In this document: positions 43,801-53,252 of the stretch, piece by piece
Numbering within the stretch: the first letter of the stretch is position 1
How the letters are laid out: each line of letters opens with the position of its first letter
Assembly: GCA_034927445.1 (NCBI GenBank)
Contig: JAYFPZ010000006.1
Span: 124,001 to 188,000, forward strand
From: PHAA01 sp034927445
GTDB taxonomy: Bacteria; Bacillota; Syntrophomonadia; Syntrophomonadales; Syntrophomonadaceae
Direction of reading: 5' to 3'
Length of the DNA stretch: 64,000 nucleotides
Position numbers and translations under genes: made by a program
The notes under the pieces: model-generated
Told to the model about the DNA's origin: nothing
The model's input: the letters and a program-made list of their open reading frames with translations, nothing else
Databases searched by the model: none

Positions 43801-46621
43801 GGCGGAAAAAGCCATGGCAATTGTGGAGAAGGAAGGGTTAATGGCTGAATCATATAGAATATTTCATGTTAACGGCCTGGTAAGATGTCATTGGTTCGAA
43901 CCCGTTGAGCATGATATTGAGTATGCGCATAAAGCCTTTAAAGGCAATCTGCAGAATGGTGAGTTTGAATTTGCCTGCTTTAGTTATTTCACTTCACTGA
44001 CAGCCATACTGGAATCCGGCGGCACTATTGCCGAAATGGAGCAGGAGGTTGAGGCGGCCCTGGCCTTTGCCGGTAAAATGGGAAATCTATATGGCCTGGA
44101 ATCATTCGTCAGTTTTAAGCAACTGCTCCGGGCCTTAAGAGGAGAAACCCAAATTTATGGCGCTTTCGATGATGATGGTTTTAGTGAAGCCCAACATATT
44201 GATGAGATCCAGCATAATGCGATAGGATTGGCCTTTTTCAATATATACCGCTCCCTTTCCGCCGTTTTGTTCGGCGATTTTACCACCGCTCTCCATCTCA
44301 CTGAGCACACTATTATACTGGTGCCGTATTTTGCCTCTTTCTATATTGCCGCCCTTTTTCGCTTCCTTCATTCTTTGGCCATATGCCGGACGCTGGAAAA
44401 TGTACCGGGCTATGAAAATAAACATAAATTGCTGCATATAGTCCATGAGAACCAGGAATGGATGTATCAAAGAGCCAAGGCTGCACCCTGTAATTATCAG
44501 CATCTGTATGATCTGATCGATGCTGAGATTAAAGTCCTGGAAGGAAAGTACGATCAAGCTTTCCGGTTGTTTGAACTAGCCATCCTGGGAGCCAAAGACA
44601 ATCATAGGCCTTACCATTATGCCTTGTTCTGCGAGCTGGCGGGCCAGCGCTACCATAAAATCGGAATAGAAAGGGTGGCCAGCGTATATCTCAAGGAGGC
44701 GCATGCGGCCTTTTTAGGCTGGGGAGCTACCGGCAAAACTGAAGCGATGAAGAACACCTACCAGCATATTATTTTTTCCGGTATTGAGGGAGCAAAACTG
44801 GTGGAAATTTCTGCGGAAACGGCCTCCTTATCCAATTCCGTGGATATGATTGCGCTGACCAATTCGATTGATATAAACGCAGTGATTAAAGCGACCCAGA
44901 CCATTTCGGTACAGATGAGCAAAAAGAAATTGCTGAAAACCCTGATGAATATAATTATTGAAAACTCCGGCAGCAATCGAGGCTATATTTTGTTGGGAGA
45001 GGAAAACAACTGGGTTTTATCCGCCTACGAGACGGTAAATAAATCCGTGAAGACCATTATTGACGGACAGAAGATTATACTGGAAAATAAAGAGCCGCAG
45101 CCTATTCTCCCGATTTCCATGATTACCTATGTAGTGAATACCCGAGAACCTATTATTATCGGTAATATGCAGGAAAGCCACTTTTGGACGGATGAGTATT
45201 TTCGGCGGCATGATACCACCTCGGCTATGTGTTTCCCGGTCTTGTTTCACAACCTGTTAAAAGGAATCATATATTTGGAAAACTATATAACGGCGGACGC
45301 CTTCAGTCAGGAAAGGCTTGAGGTCCTTAACATATTTGCCTCCCAGGCGGCCGTCTCCCTGGAAAATTCGATCCTGTATTCCGCCCTTGAGGACAAGGTA
45401 AAAGAACGCACCAGCCAGTTGGAGAAGGCCAACCGGTCTCTTAAAGAAAAAACGGCGGAATTGGCAGTAGCCATGGAAAAGGCCGAAGAAGCCAATAAAG
45501 AACTGGAAGTTCAAAATCTTCAGCTGCAGCACGAAATTATGGTGCGGAAAAGAGTAGAGGAAGAATTGAATCTCAATTTAAAACAATTACGCCTGTCAGA
45601 GGAGCGGTTTTATAAAGTCTTTTATAACAGCCCGATAATGATGGCTTTGAGATCAACCGAACACGGAATTTTTATCGATGTAAACTCCAAATGGGAGGAA
45701 ATAACCGGTTACAGCCGCCAGGAGATAATCGGCCGGTCTTTTGCGGAGCTGGATATTTGGGCGGATCCCTGTTGCAATACGGAAGATTGTCTGAATGGAA
45801 AAAATATAAAAAACAATGCCGAAAAGGCTATCCGTACCCGGTCCGGTGAAATCCGCACATTTATAATTTCCCAGACTGCGGTAAACCTTAACAATGAGGC
45901 GTGCTGGCTGACTACCTGCGTGGACATCAGCGAACACAAGCTGATGGAGCAGGAAATAGCCCGTTTGGACCGGCTGAATCTGGTGGGTGAAATGGCCGCC
46001 AGTATCGGGCACGAAATCAGGAACCCGATGACTTCGGTACGCGGCTTTCTGCAAATGTTTGAGAACAAATACAGTGAGGATAAAGAATTCCTTAATTTAA
46101 TGATTGAAGAATTGGACCGTGCCAATTCTATAATTACCGAATTCCTTTCTTTAGCTAAAAACAAGATTGTAGAGCTCATTCCCGAGAACCTGAATTCGGT
46201 TTTAAATAACATATTGCCTCTGCTCCAGGCAACCGCCACCATTCAGGACAAGAGTATCAAGTTATATATGGAAAAATTGCCCGTGTTGCGGTTGGATAAA
46301 AAAGAAATCCGGCAGTTGGTGCTTAATCTGGTCAATAATGGGCTCGATTCAATGCCGCCCGGCGGGACCATTGCCATACGAACGCTTATAGAGGGCGATA
46401 CCGCGGTCCTGTCGATTAAGGATCAAGGCTCAGGCATCTCGCCTGACGTACTTGACAAACTGGGCACCCCATTTTTTACAACCAAGGAAAAAGGCACAGG
46501 TTTGGGCCTGGCCGTCTGTTATGGAATTGCGGCCAGACATAACGCCAGTATTGAAATAGAAACAGGCAGCGGCGGCACTACCGTATCAGTACGCTTTCCG
46601 TTAAATCCTGATGACGAGTAA
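40877..46621 (+). CDS. Giant hybrid Ser/Thr kinase - ATPase - GAF - PAS - histidine kinase
   Basis: 1914 residues. Order: eukaryotic-type protein kinase (about 20-300; Lys in QVIVKSLN, HKDLNPSNIV, DFGIA); AAA/STAND-type ATPase (P-loop GGYSGIGKTS near 347-357; Walker B VVFFMDDIHWAD); a long helical TPR-like region (to about 1330); GAF (about 1340-1515); coiled coil (KVKERTSQLEKANRSLKEKT); PAS (about 1580-1695); HisKA (phospho-His in ASIGHEIRNPMTS near 1711); HATPase (NLVNNGLDSMPPG, DQGSGISPDV, GTGLGLAV). Proteins of this order are known in cyanobacteria and some other bacteria. It is cytoplasmic and has no response regulator nearby. Its C-terminal core is nearly the same as that of the kinase at 60767. 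Confidence 0.93.
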   Translation: MDIEHYVYENLSAVLISGGETINTKDYLANFETIYYSPSSIIFKAVNVATHAQVIVKSLNREIYDSRSLSKLKHEFALLQKLQSEFVVHAYDIVNLETRFLMVIEDFGAVSLDKYLNTKHLGIKEFLDIAVAIARCLDYIHRHRVIHKDLNPSNIVYNPDNKILKLIDFGIATEFSFETMQVLNPNKLEGRLPYISPEQTGRMNRPLDYRTDFYSLGVTLYELASGQLPFVSSDPAEILHCHLAKTPLPLHLINPEIPRAVSAIIDKLMAKMPEERYKNAAGIIYDLNRCLEQLESFGLVKEFELGTRDISNKLEVPKKLYGREYELSHLLASFENISQGEPEFILIGGYSGIGKTSLVNELHKTTIEQHGMFISGKYDQYSRNTPYSAFFQAIEQFCSYVLSSPETEIQRWKTLINEALGLNGRLLTEAVPRLGLIIGEQPRLGELSAIEEQTRFKLALRNWVTVISSPEQPVVFFMDDIHWADIASLELFESLFVNPGIRGFMFVGTYRDNHVNASHPLVRSIETIKNNGRVSTIKLENLDVTATSQIISDITKRPVQEVWQLSELVHSRTMGNPFYTIAFLKYCNDRGILYYDQSEMRWDWNKADLFNSPISDNVADYLIDKIKTLPEATQALVKIAACIGNHFEVETLAVITGKDAEQIKDELKPAIYEEMIYVVEESGGLYEGGQFEFCHDKFRQVGYLSLPEQSRKNTHLHIARYYEKTKVLDGPYLFITADHYAKALDCLHSDYEVTGALRIFFKAAHTANLASAYDTARQYLQLIMETAPSELKNKNSFLLPVYKEYHLVLFSLARFAELDEIYNSIEEICTDPLELVDCCCLQLVSLSNRSRYQEGFQLGVKLLERLGICYPQPNLIEVVEAEYGKYCKYEQNGAIENIAQKEKLVDSRGKAIAKLLNRIVPAAQFFDPLAAFWATLVNANLMIENGITGVGLEMAWTFFMGVIAFKNDFRRGNLLAEKAMAIVEKEGLMAESYRIFHVNGLVRCHWFEPVEHDIEYAHKAFKGNLQNGEFEFACFSYFTSLTAILESGGTIAEMEQEVEAALAFAGKMGNLYGLESFVSFKQLLRALRGETQIYGAFDDDGFSEAQHIDEIQHNAIGLAFFNIYRSLSAVLFGDFTTALHLTEHTIILVPYFASFYIAALFRFLHSLAICRTLENVPGYENKHKLLHIVHENQEWMYQRAKAAPCNYQHLYDLIDAEIKVLEGKYDQAFRLFELAILGAKDNHRPYHYALFCELAGQRYHKIGIERVASVYLKEAHAAFLGWGATGKTEAMKNTYQHIIFSGIEGAKLVEISAETASLSNSVDMIALTNSIDINAVIKATQTISVQMSKKKLLKTLMNIIIENSGSNRGYILLGEENNWVLSAYETVNKSVKTIIDGQKIILENKEPQPILPISMITYVVNTREPIIIGNMQESHFWTDEYFRRHDTTSAMCFPVLFHNLLKGIIYLENYITADAFSQERLEVLNIFASQAAVSLENSILYSALEDKVKERTSQLEKANRSLKEKTAELAVAMEKAEEANKELEVQNLQLQHEIMVRKRVEEELNLNLKQLRLSEERFYKVFYNSPIMMALRSTEHGIFIDVNSKWEEITGYSRQEIIGRSFAELDIWADPCCNTEDCLNGKNIKNNAEKAIRTRSGEIRTFIISQTAVNLNNEACWLTTCVDISEHKLMEQEIARLDRLNLVGEMAASIGHEIRNPMTSVRGFLQMFENKYSEDKEFLNLMIEELDRANSIITEFLSLAKNKIVELIPENLNSVLNNILPLLQATATIQDKSIKLYMEKLPVLRLDKKEIRQLVLNLVNNGLDSMPPGGTIAIRTLIEGDTAVLSIKDQGSGISPDVLDKLGTPFFTTKEKGTGLGLAVCYGIAARHNASIEIETGSGGTTVSVRFPLNPDDE

Positions 46622-46900
46622 CGCCTTCCTCTCTCGATCCCAATTATAACCAGCTTTTCTCCGATGACATGAAATTCCATCACCTAGGAAATATAAAGAG
46701 ATCTTAGAATTGGATAAAATTCCAGAGACCATCCAATCATAGTTGAACTTGTCCAATTCAGACAGCTTATAGCCTGTTTGAACAAAAATGGGCAATCTCT
46801 TAGACTTTGATTATGTACTACCCCTCAGACAGTTCCAACCGACGATGGAGCAAACCACATGTTCTTTGAAAAGCAAATACCGTTTTAGAAAGGAGTAATG

Positions 46901-47518
46901 ATGTTAAGCAAAAGAATTTTTGTGCAAATGTTTGTTTTTACTTTATTAATCACGGGCATATTCCTGGCTCAAAGCGATTCGGCCATGGCAGCCTCCAACC
47001 TTTCCTGGGGCTCACGCGGAGCCGAGGTAGTACAATTGCAGGAAACCCTTAACAGTAAAGGGTACTGGTGTGGAACGGCTGACGGAATCTTTGGCCCGAA
47101 AACCTATCAAGGCGTGGTCAGTTTCCAACGGGCTGCTTCCTTAAAAGTAGACGGAATTGTTGGACCGGCAACCAGACAAGCCCTGGGATTAAACGCCGCA
47201 ACATCTACAACCGTATCCAGAGCGGGAAGCGGCAGGGTTCTGACCATGGTAGCGACAGCCTATTGTGGCTGTTATAAGTGCAATTATCCATATTATGGAG
47301 CACCATCGTACATAGGGCTTCCCTTGGCCAAGGGAATCGTAGCCGTAGATCCCAAGGTTATTCCAATGGGAACCAAACTTTATGTTGAAGGTTATGGCGA
47401 GGCTATAGCCGCGGATCAGGGCAATGCCATTAAAGGCAACCGGATCGATCTCTACTTTGACAGTCATCAAGCAGCATTGAATTATGGGATGAAAACAGTA
47501 AAAGTTACGATTCTGTAA
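46901..47518 (+). CDS. Peptidoglycan-binding and 3D domain secreted protein
   Basis: 205 residues from the second of two adjacent ATGs (46898, 46901), best spaced after AAAGGAG. A signal peptide (ending SAMAA) leads to a PG_binding_1 domain (about 35-95; SRGAEVVQLQETLNSKGYW, GIVGPATRQAL) and a 3D domain (about 110-205; MVATAYCGC, IPMGTKLYVEGYGEAIAAD, GNAIKGNRIDLYF), the catalytic part of lytic transglycosylases of the YuiC/Sps type, which acts on peptidoglycan. Such pairs occur in spore-forming Firmicutes. Confidence 0.93.
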   Translation: MLSKRIFVQMFVFTLLITGIFLAQSDSAMAASNLSWGSRGAEVVQLQETLNSKGYWCGTADGIFGPKTYQGVVSFQRAASLKVDGIVGPATRQALGLNAATSTTVSRAGSGRVLTMVATAYCGCYKCNYPYYGAPSYIGLPLAKGIVAVDPKVIPMGTKLYVEGYGEAIAADQGNAIKGNRIDLYFDSHQAALNYGMKTVKVTIL

Positions 47519-47527
47519 TTAATGCAG

Positions 47528-47562
47528 GAAGCGCCGCTGTAATTTGGCGGCGCTTCTTTTAA
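47528..47562. terminator. Shared terminator of two convergent genes
   Basis: GAAGCGCCGC (47528-47537) pairs with GCGGCGCTTC (47547-47556) and is followed by TTTTAATT. It lies between the 3D-domain gene and the leftward MATE gene whose stop is at 47559. Confidence 0.85.
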
Positions 47563-48935
47563 TTGAGCAAATTATCAGCTATTCGCTCTCTGGATTTTAC
47601 AATTCCCAGTTTTCGCAATTCGTACACCAGAACCCCGGCAGTTATAAGAGCAGATATCAGGTCTGCCACCGCCGGGGCATACCAGATTCCATTCAAGCCC
47701 AGGAAGCGGGGAAGGACCAGCAATAATGGGATGAGGACTATTACCTGGCGCAGCATGCTTAGGATCATGGAAATAAGCGCTTTTCCAATGGCCTGGAAAA
47801 AATTGGCGCTGACAATCTGAAAACCGGCCACCGGCAAGAAGATCAAGAATATACGTATACCATGGGCCCCAATCTGGATAAGTTCTGTATTGGAGCTAAA
47901 AGCGCTCATAAGGGATTCAGCAAACACCTCCGCCAGAATATAGCCTGCTGCTAGGATTACGGTGGCCCATATAATGGATTGCTTGAGGGTTTCTCTGACC
48001 CGTTCATAATTCCTGGCGCCAAAGTTATAGCCGATTATGGGTTGGCCCCCCTGGTTTATACCCAGGACCGGCATAAGAATAAACATGGTAATCGTATAAA
48101 TAATGCCATAAGCCCCGATGGCGTTGTCTCCCCCGTAAAGGGCCAGCCCCTGATTAAACAGAATATTGATTATACTGGCAACCAGCTGCATGGAAAATGG
48201 GGCCATCCCGATGGCAAAGATACCGGTAACCAGATGCCGTTTAATACGGAGATTCTTTAACCTGAGCTTAAGGACACTGGCCGGGCTCAGATAATGCCTG
48301 ATTACCATCAGGGCTGAAACAGCCTGGGCAATAATCGTGGCTACTGCGGTTCCCGGCATGCCTAATTTGAGTATATACACAAAGATAAAATCCAATAGAA
48401 TATTTAACCCGGCGTTAACCAGCATAATATTCATGGAGATGCGCGGATTACCCTCCGAACGAATCGTGGACCCCAGCCCAAAACTGATGAACTGGAAAAT
48501 TGAACCCCACAGAATAATACTGATAAATTGACGTCCATAGGGCAAAATTGCGGGACTGGCGCCAAAGCTTTTCAGCAGAAAATCCAGGGAAAGCAGCAGG
48601 CCCGCTGAAATTACCACGTAAATGATAAAAAAGAGGGTAAGGGCGTTGCCCAGAATATGTTCGGCCTCTTCCAGTTTGTGCTGGCCGAGACGAATGGAAA
48701 TCAGGGCGCCGCCCCCAATTCCAACCAGCATGCCAAATGCCATAAGCACAAAAGAAATGGGCATGGTTACAGACATCCCGGAGATTGCATCTGCGCCTAC
48801 CACGTTTCCGACAAATAAGCGGTTTATGATCATATAAAGTGAGTTGGACAACATCCCAATGATGGCGGGCACTGAAAACTGCCACAAAAGCCGGGTTATT
48901 TTTTGTTCTCCTAATTGCTGAGCTCGTTCATCCAT
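47559..48935 (-). CDS. MATE family efflux transporter
   Basis: 458 residues from ATG 48935, with about twelve hydrophobic segments in two similar halves. Opening EQKITRLLWQFSVPAIIGML and the stretch INQGGQPIIGYNFGAR in the second half are the MATE signatures. MATE pumps export cationic drugs or metabolites in exchange for Na+ or H+. The substrate is unknown. It stands alone. Confidence 0.93.
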   Translation of the reverse strand: MDERAQQLGEQKITRLLWQFSVPAIIGMLSNSLYMIINRLFVGNVVGADAISGMSVTMPISFVLMAFGMLVGIGGGALISIRLGQHKLEEAEHILGNALTLFFIIYVVISAGLLLSLDFLLKSFGASPAILPYGRQFISIILWGSIFQFISFGLGSTIRSEGNPRISMNIMLVNAGLNILLDFIFVYILKLGMPGTAVATIIAQAVSALMVIRHYLSPASVLKLRLKNLRIKRHLVTGIFAIGMAPFSMQLVASIINILFNQGLALYGGDNAIGAYGIIYTITMFILMPVLGINQGGQPIIGYNFGARNYERVRETLKQSIIWATVILAAGYILAEVFAESLMSAFSSNTELIQIGAHGIRIFLIFLPVAGFQIVSANFFQAIGKALISMILSMLRQVIVLIPLLLVLPRFLGLNGIWYAPAVADLISALITAGVLVYELRKLGIVKSRERIADNLLN

Positions 48936-49137
48936 AATAAAAACCTTATCCTAAATCTTAATGGTGATAAAATCGTTCGCGTGCTGCTTTGATTATTAGC
49001 GGACATAGCAAATTGTACCACGATAAAATTTAATAATATACCATATTATAAAAATCACTAAAATTTGGCAGGGCTTGAGCGGGGGAGATGCCGGGGGACC
49101 GGAGGGGACAATGGATATGCCGATTGATGCATGCATT

Positions 49138-51033
49138 TCAGGATCTTGCCATGAGTTCCGCCAATTCGTTTAAATAAGTCCACCTCTCCAGCAAGTGGTC
49201 CAGGCGCTGTTCGATTTCCTTGCGGCTTTCCAGCAATATTTGCAACTGCTGATAGTCCTGGGCGGCCTGGTCAATTTTGGCATCAAGCGCTTTTAATTCG
49301 GCTTCTGCCCCTGCAATATCATCATCAATTTCGGCAAATTCCTTTTGTTCCTTAAACGAAAATTTTAAGGGCCGGGCGGCTGCTTCCCGTCTGGGTTTGG
49401 TTGGGGGTGCAGGAATGGACGAAGGGGCGGCGGACTGGTCTGGGTCCCGGGGTACGGACTGGGACAGGTAGTCGGTGTAATTGCCGGGAAATTCAACCAG
49501 CACTCCTTTTCCCGCAAAGGCCAGAATGTTGCTGCAGATGCGGTCCAGGAAATAACGATCATGAGATATGGCCACCACTGCGCCCTCAAAATTATCCAGG
49601 TAGTCTTCCAGCAGGGTCAAGGTTTCAATGTCCAAGTCGTTATCGGGCTCGTCCAGCAGTAAAACATTCGGGGCGGTCATCAGGATGCGCAGCAGATGCA
49701 GCCTTCTTTTCTCTCCGCCGGAAAGCCTGGCGAGAGGGGTCCATTGGGCCGCAGGCGGAAACAGGAAGGTTTCCAGCATCTGAGCGGCACTTATCAGCTT
49801 GTGGCCATCAGATATATATTCACCGGCCTCGCGAATATAATCTATAACCTTCATATCCTCCGGCAGCTCCCGGCTTTCCTGAGGGAAATATCCTATTTTT
49901 ACCGTTGCGCCTATTTCCACGGTTCCTTTAGCCGGAGTAATTGACCCGTTCATTATGCCTAAGAGAGTCGATTTGCCGATCCCATTAGGACCAACAATGC
50001 CGAGGCGCTCTTGGCGGTCGAGAACATGCGAGTAATCGGCGATAATCTTCCCAGACTGATAGCTGTGTTCTATGTTTTGAAGAATAATAGTCTTCTTGCC
50101 CAAACGGCTGGCTGCGGACGATAAATGCAGGCTTTCAATTTGGTTGGGGTGCTGGTCGGCCTGCAGCTTTTCAAAACGCTGTATGCGGGCTTTTTGCTTG
50201 GTACTGCGAGCTTGAGCGCCTCGACGTATCCAGGCCAGCTCTTTCGCCAGCAGAGTTTTCCTTTTAGTAGCGGCAACAGTCTCTTTTTCTTCCCGTTCCA
50301 ATTTTCTAGCCAGATAAACATCATAGTTTCCGGGATAGCTGTACAATTGGCCGCGGTCCAATTCAAGAATGCGGCTACAGACCCGCTCCAAAAAATACCG
50401 GTCATGCGTAACCATAATTAAAGTTCCGGCAAATCTTTGCAGATACTTTTCCAGCCATTCAATCGCCAGGTTATCCAAATGATTGGTAGGCTCGTCCAGG
50501 ACCAGCAGGTTGCCGGGATCAAGCAGGGCGGCAGCCAGGGCTATACGTTTGCGTTGCCCCCCGGAGAGATGTTTCATCAGGGTCTCAAATTCGTTTATGC
50601 CCAGCCGGGTTAATATGGTCTGAGCCTCACTCTCCCATTTCCATGCTTCCTGCATATCCAATTGCTCACTCAGCCGTATCAGTTCATCGGGAGCAACGGC
50701 AGAGTTTTCCAGCTCCCGGATCCCGGCCCGGTAATTTTCCCAGGCCTGCAGGGAAGGGGTACTGCCGTTTAATACCATATCCATAACCCCGGCCTCGGGA
50801 TTATAGACTGGGTTTTGTGCCAGATATGAACACCGCAAGCTTTTATTTCGGGTTATGGTGCCCAGGTCAGGTTCATCCTGTCCGGCTATGATTTTTAACA
50901 AGGTTGATTTACCCGAACCATTAATACCCAGTACGCCGATTTTTTCCCCTTCGTCTATTCCTAGGCTGATGTTCTGCATAAGGGCTTTTTCCCCATAAGT
51001 TTTACTTACGGAATCTATTACCAGCAAATTCAT
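49138..51033 (-). CDS. uup: ABC-F ATPase, Uup-like
   Basis: 631 residues from ATG 51033. Two ABC cassettes without membrane domains: first GINGSGKSTLL and LSGGQRKR, second GPNGIGKSTLL and LSGGEKRR, each with a Walker B ending LLDEP. The linker between them (KRKTLLAKELAWIRRGAQAR, then KARIQRFEKLQ) is the positively charged Uup type, and the C-terminal 90 residues form a coiled coil, as in Uup (E. coli 635 residues). ABC-F proteins act on the ribosome. Antibiotic resistance forms look alike, but the C-terminal tail favours Uup. Confidence 0.9.
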   Translation of the reverse strand: MNLLVIDSVSKTYGEKALMQNISLGIDEGEKIGVLGINGSGKSTLLKIIAGQDEPDLGTITRNKSLRCSYLAQNPVYNPEAGVMDMVLNGSTPSLQAWENYRAGIRELENSAVAPDELIRLSEQLDMQEAWKWESEAQTILTRLGINEFETLMKHLSGGQRKRIALAAALLDPGNLLVLDEPTNHLDNLAIEWLEKYLQRFAGTLIMVTHDRYFLERVCSRILELDRGQLYSYPGNYDVYLARKLEREEKETVAATKRKTLLAKELAWIRRGAQARSTKQKARIQRFEKLQADQHPNQIESLHLSSAASRLGKKTIILQNIEHSYQSGKIIADYSHVLDRQERLGIVGPNGIGKSTLLGIMNGSITPAKGTVEIGATVKIGYFPQESRELPEDMKVIDYIREAGEYISDGHKLISAAQMLETFLFPPAAQWTPLARLSGGEKRRLHLLRILMTAPNVLLLDEPDNDLDIETLTLLEDYLDNFEGAVVAISHDRYFLDRICSNILAFAGKGVLVEFPGNYTDYLSQSVPRDPDQSAAPSSIPAPPTKPRREAAARPLKFSFKEQKEFAEIDDDIAGAEAELKALDAKIDQAAQDYQQLQILLESRKEIEQRLDHLLERWTYLNELAELMARS

Positions 51034-51262
51034 TTCTGCTATTCCTTCATATTATATTTTCTTGCTTATTATAGCCTGGGAAAGCAATACAATGCCAGTG
51101 TCAAGAAAAGAATTCAAACTTGGTTATACAAAAGACGGATTAATCTTCAGCTATTCAGAAGCAGGCGGCTGGCTGCAGTCATTTTATGCCATTCCGACTT
51201 AGGAATCAAATTTTGTCTGTGGGCAACATTATATATGGGAATAACCTTTAGCAGGAGGCAGC

Positions 51263-52396
51263 GTGTTTAAATTATTAAAAAAGGGGCATTGCTTCATTCC
51301 TGACGATACCGGTATAAAAGACATTTTGATCGCTTACGACAAGATTTGTGAGGTTAAAGATGAGGTCCCGGCGGATAAGCTTTGGGAGGTTGAAGTGATT
51401 GATTGTCAGGAATGCCTGGTTTGCCCGGGATTAATCGATCAACATGTTCATATTCTCGGTGGTGGAGGAGAACAGGGTCCGGTCAGTCGGATTCCGGAAA
51501 TTATGTACAGCGAGGTGGTTGAAGCCGGGGTATCAACCCTGGTAGGGGTGCTGGGCTTCGACAGTGTCACCCGCAGCATAGCCGGACTCTTAGCCAAGGC
51601 CCGGGGCTTGGAGACTGAAGGGATTACTACGTATATTTATACCGGCAGCTATGGAAGCCCGACCGAAACCCTGACCGGCAGAGTACTGACTGATATTGTT
51701 CTATTGGATAAAGTTATTGGGGTAGGGGAGATCGCCTTATCCGATTATCGTTCCAACCACCCTTCCCTGCAGGATTTACGTACGCTGGCTTCTGAAGCCA
51801 ATGCCGGAGGTATGCTGGGAGGCAAGGCGGGTGTTATACATTTGCATATAGGCGATGGTCAAGAAGGGCTCGAACCCCTGCTGCGCTTGATCGATGAGTC
51901 TGATTTCCCTATCAGTATGTTTGTCCCGACTCATATCAACCGCAATCCCCAGCTCTTTGAACAAGGTCTGCAGCTTTTGGCCAGGGGCGGAAACATTGAT
52001 TTAACCGCAGGTGAAACGGTGGGTTACAGCGTGGCGCAAGCCTTGTCAATATTGACTGCCCGAGGTATTAAACTTGACCGGGTTACCGTTTCCTCCGATG
52101 GCAACGGGAGTTCGCCGAATGACGCCGGCATAAGCTACATGAACCAAATGCTGAAAGATTTGAGCATGGCAGTTACAGAGGAAAAGCTGAGCTTTGCCGA
52201 GGTAATCAGGACAGCCACCTCTAATCCTGCCCAGGTTTTAAAGTTATATCCGCAGAAGGGTTGCCTGGCTCCTGGCAGCGATGCCGATATTATGGTTTTG
52301 AAGAAAAATGACTTGAGCATTTATCGTTTGCTGGCCAAAGGACAGGTAGCGGTAGTTGACGGTCAAGCTGTCAGAAAAGGCAGATATGAAAAATAA
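51263..52396 (+). CDS. iadA: Isoaspartyl (beta-aspartyl) dipeptidase
   Basis: 377 residues from a GTG after AGGAGG. Amidohydrolase fold: metal HVH in GLIDQHVHILGGGGEQGP, second metal region GVIHLHIGDG, THIN motif and a catalytic Asp in SSDGNGSSP, all typical of IadA. It splits beta-Asp dipeptides. First of three rightward genes (iadA, cyanophycinase, cyanophycin synthetase): cyanophycinase releases beta-Asp-Arg, which IadA then cuts to Asp and Arg. So the operon holds the whole breakdown path plus the synthetase. Confidence 0.95.
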   Translation: MFKLLKKGHCFIPDDTGIKDILIAYDKICEVKDEVPADKLWEVEVIDCQECLVCPGLIDQHVHILGGGGEQGPVSRIPEIMYSEVVEAGVSTLVGVLGFDSVTRSIAGLLAKARGLETEGITTYIYTGSYGSPTETLTGRVLTDIVLLDKVIGVGEIALSDYRSNHPSLQDLRTLASEANAGGMLGGKAGVIHLHIGDGQEGLEPLLRLIDESDFPISMFVPTHINRNPQLFEQGLQLLARGGNIDLTAGETVGYSVAQALSILTARGIKLDRVTVSSDGNGSSPNDAGISYMNQMLKDLSMAVTEEKLSFAEVIRTATSNPAQVLKLYPQKGCLAPGSDADIMVLKKNDLSIYRLLAKGQVAVVDGQAVRKGRYEK

Positions 52397-52421
52397 TTCT
52401 ATGCATAAACGGGAGGATGCT

Positions 52422-53228
52422 ATGGGACACAATAAGGGGAATTTGATCATAATCGGCGGGGCCGAGGATAAATACGGAGAAAGCCGGATACTTGAGGAAG
52501 TAGTCCAAATAATTGGCGGAGCAGAAGCCCGGGTCGGGATAATTACCACCGCTACCCAGCACCCCCGGGAAGTTGGGGAAGAGTACCGGGATGTTTTCAT
52601 GCGTTTGGGGGTCAGGGAAACCGATATATTAAACATTGATACCCGGGAGGATGCCAACCGGGAAGAAAATGTACAGAGGATCGAAGATGCCACCGGATTC
52701 TTTTTTACGGGCGGAGATCAGCTGAGGATTACCAGCATTTTGGGCGGAACCAGAGTCTATGATGCCATCCAGCGCTCGTATAATCATGGAACGGCGGTTA
52801 TCGGCACCAGCGCCGGCGCTTCAGTCATGAGCAGTACCATGATCGTCGAAGGCAATAGCAACGACGCCGCCCGCAAATGCACTTTAAAAATGGCCCCGGG
52901 TTTAAGGTTGCTGGAAGGGGTGATCATAGATCAACATTTTGATCAACGCGGCAGGTTGGGCCGGTTATTGTGTGGTGTAGCAGAAAATCCCGGTATTTTA
53001 GGTATTGGTATCGATGAGGATACAGCCATTAGAGTATATCCGGAGGAATATTTTGAGGTAATCGGCAACAACGCTGTTACCGTAATCGATGGCTGGTCTA
53101 TTAAAAGCACCAATGTTTCGGAATTAAAGCCCGACGAAATTTTGACTATAACCAATGCCAGCCTTCATGTTTTATCACGGGGTCACGGTTTCGATTTTAA
53201 GAGACGGGAAGTTATAACTTTACATTAA
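52422..53228 (+). CDS. cphB: Cyanophycinase
   Basis: 268 residues from ATG 52422 after CGGGAGG. This S51-type serine peptidase cleaves cyanophycin (poly-Asp with Arg side chains) to beta-Asp-Arg dipeptides. Signatures: LIIIGGAEDKYG, FFTGGDQLRITSILGG, the nucleophile elbow GTSAGASVMS (Ser130), and LRLLEGVIIDQHFDQRGRLG, with GIGIDEDTA. It lies 26 bases after iadA and 25 bases before cphA. Probably cytoplasmic, since no signal peptide is present. Confidence 0.96.
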   Translation: MGHNKGNLIIIGGAEDKYGESRILEEVVQIIGGAEARVGIITTATQHPREVGEEYRDVFMRLGVRETDILNIDTREDANREENVQRIEDATGFFFTGGDQLRITSILGGTRVYDAIQRSYNHGTAVIGTSAGASVMSSTMIVEGNSNDAARKCTLKMAPGLRLLEGVIIDQHFDQRGRLGRLLCGVAENPGILGIGIDEDTAIRVYPEEYFEVIGNNAVTVIDGWSIKSTNVSELKPDEILTITNASLHVLSRGHGFDFKRREVITLH

Positions 53229-53252
53229 TAAGACATTCAGGGGGATAAATTC

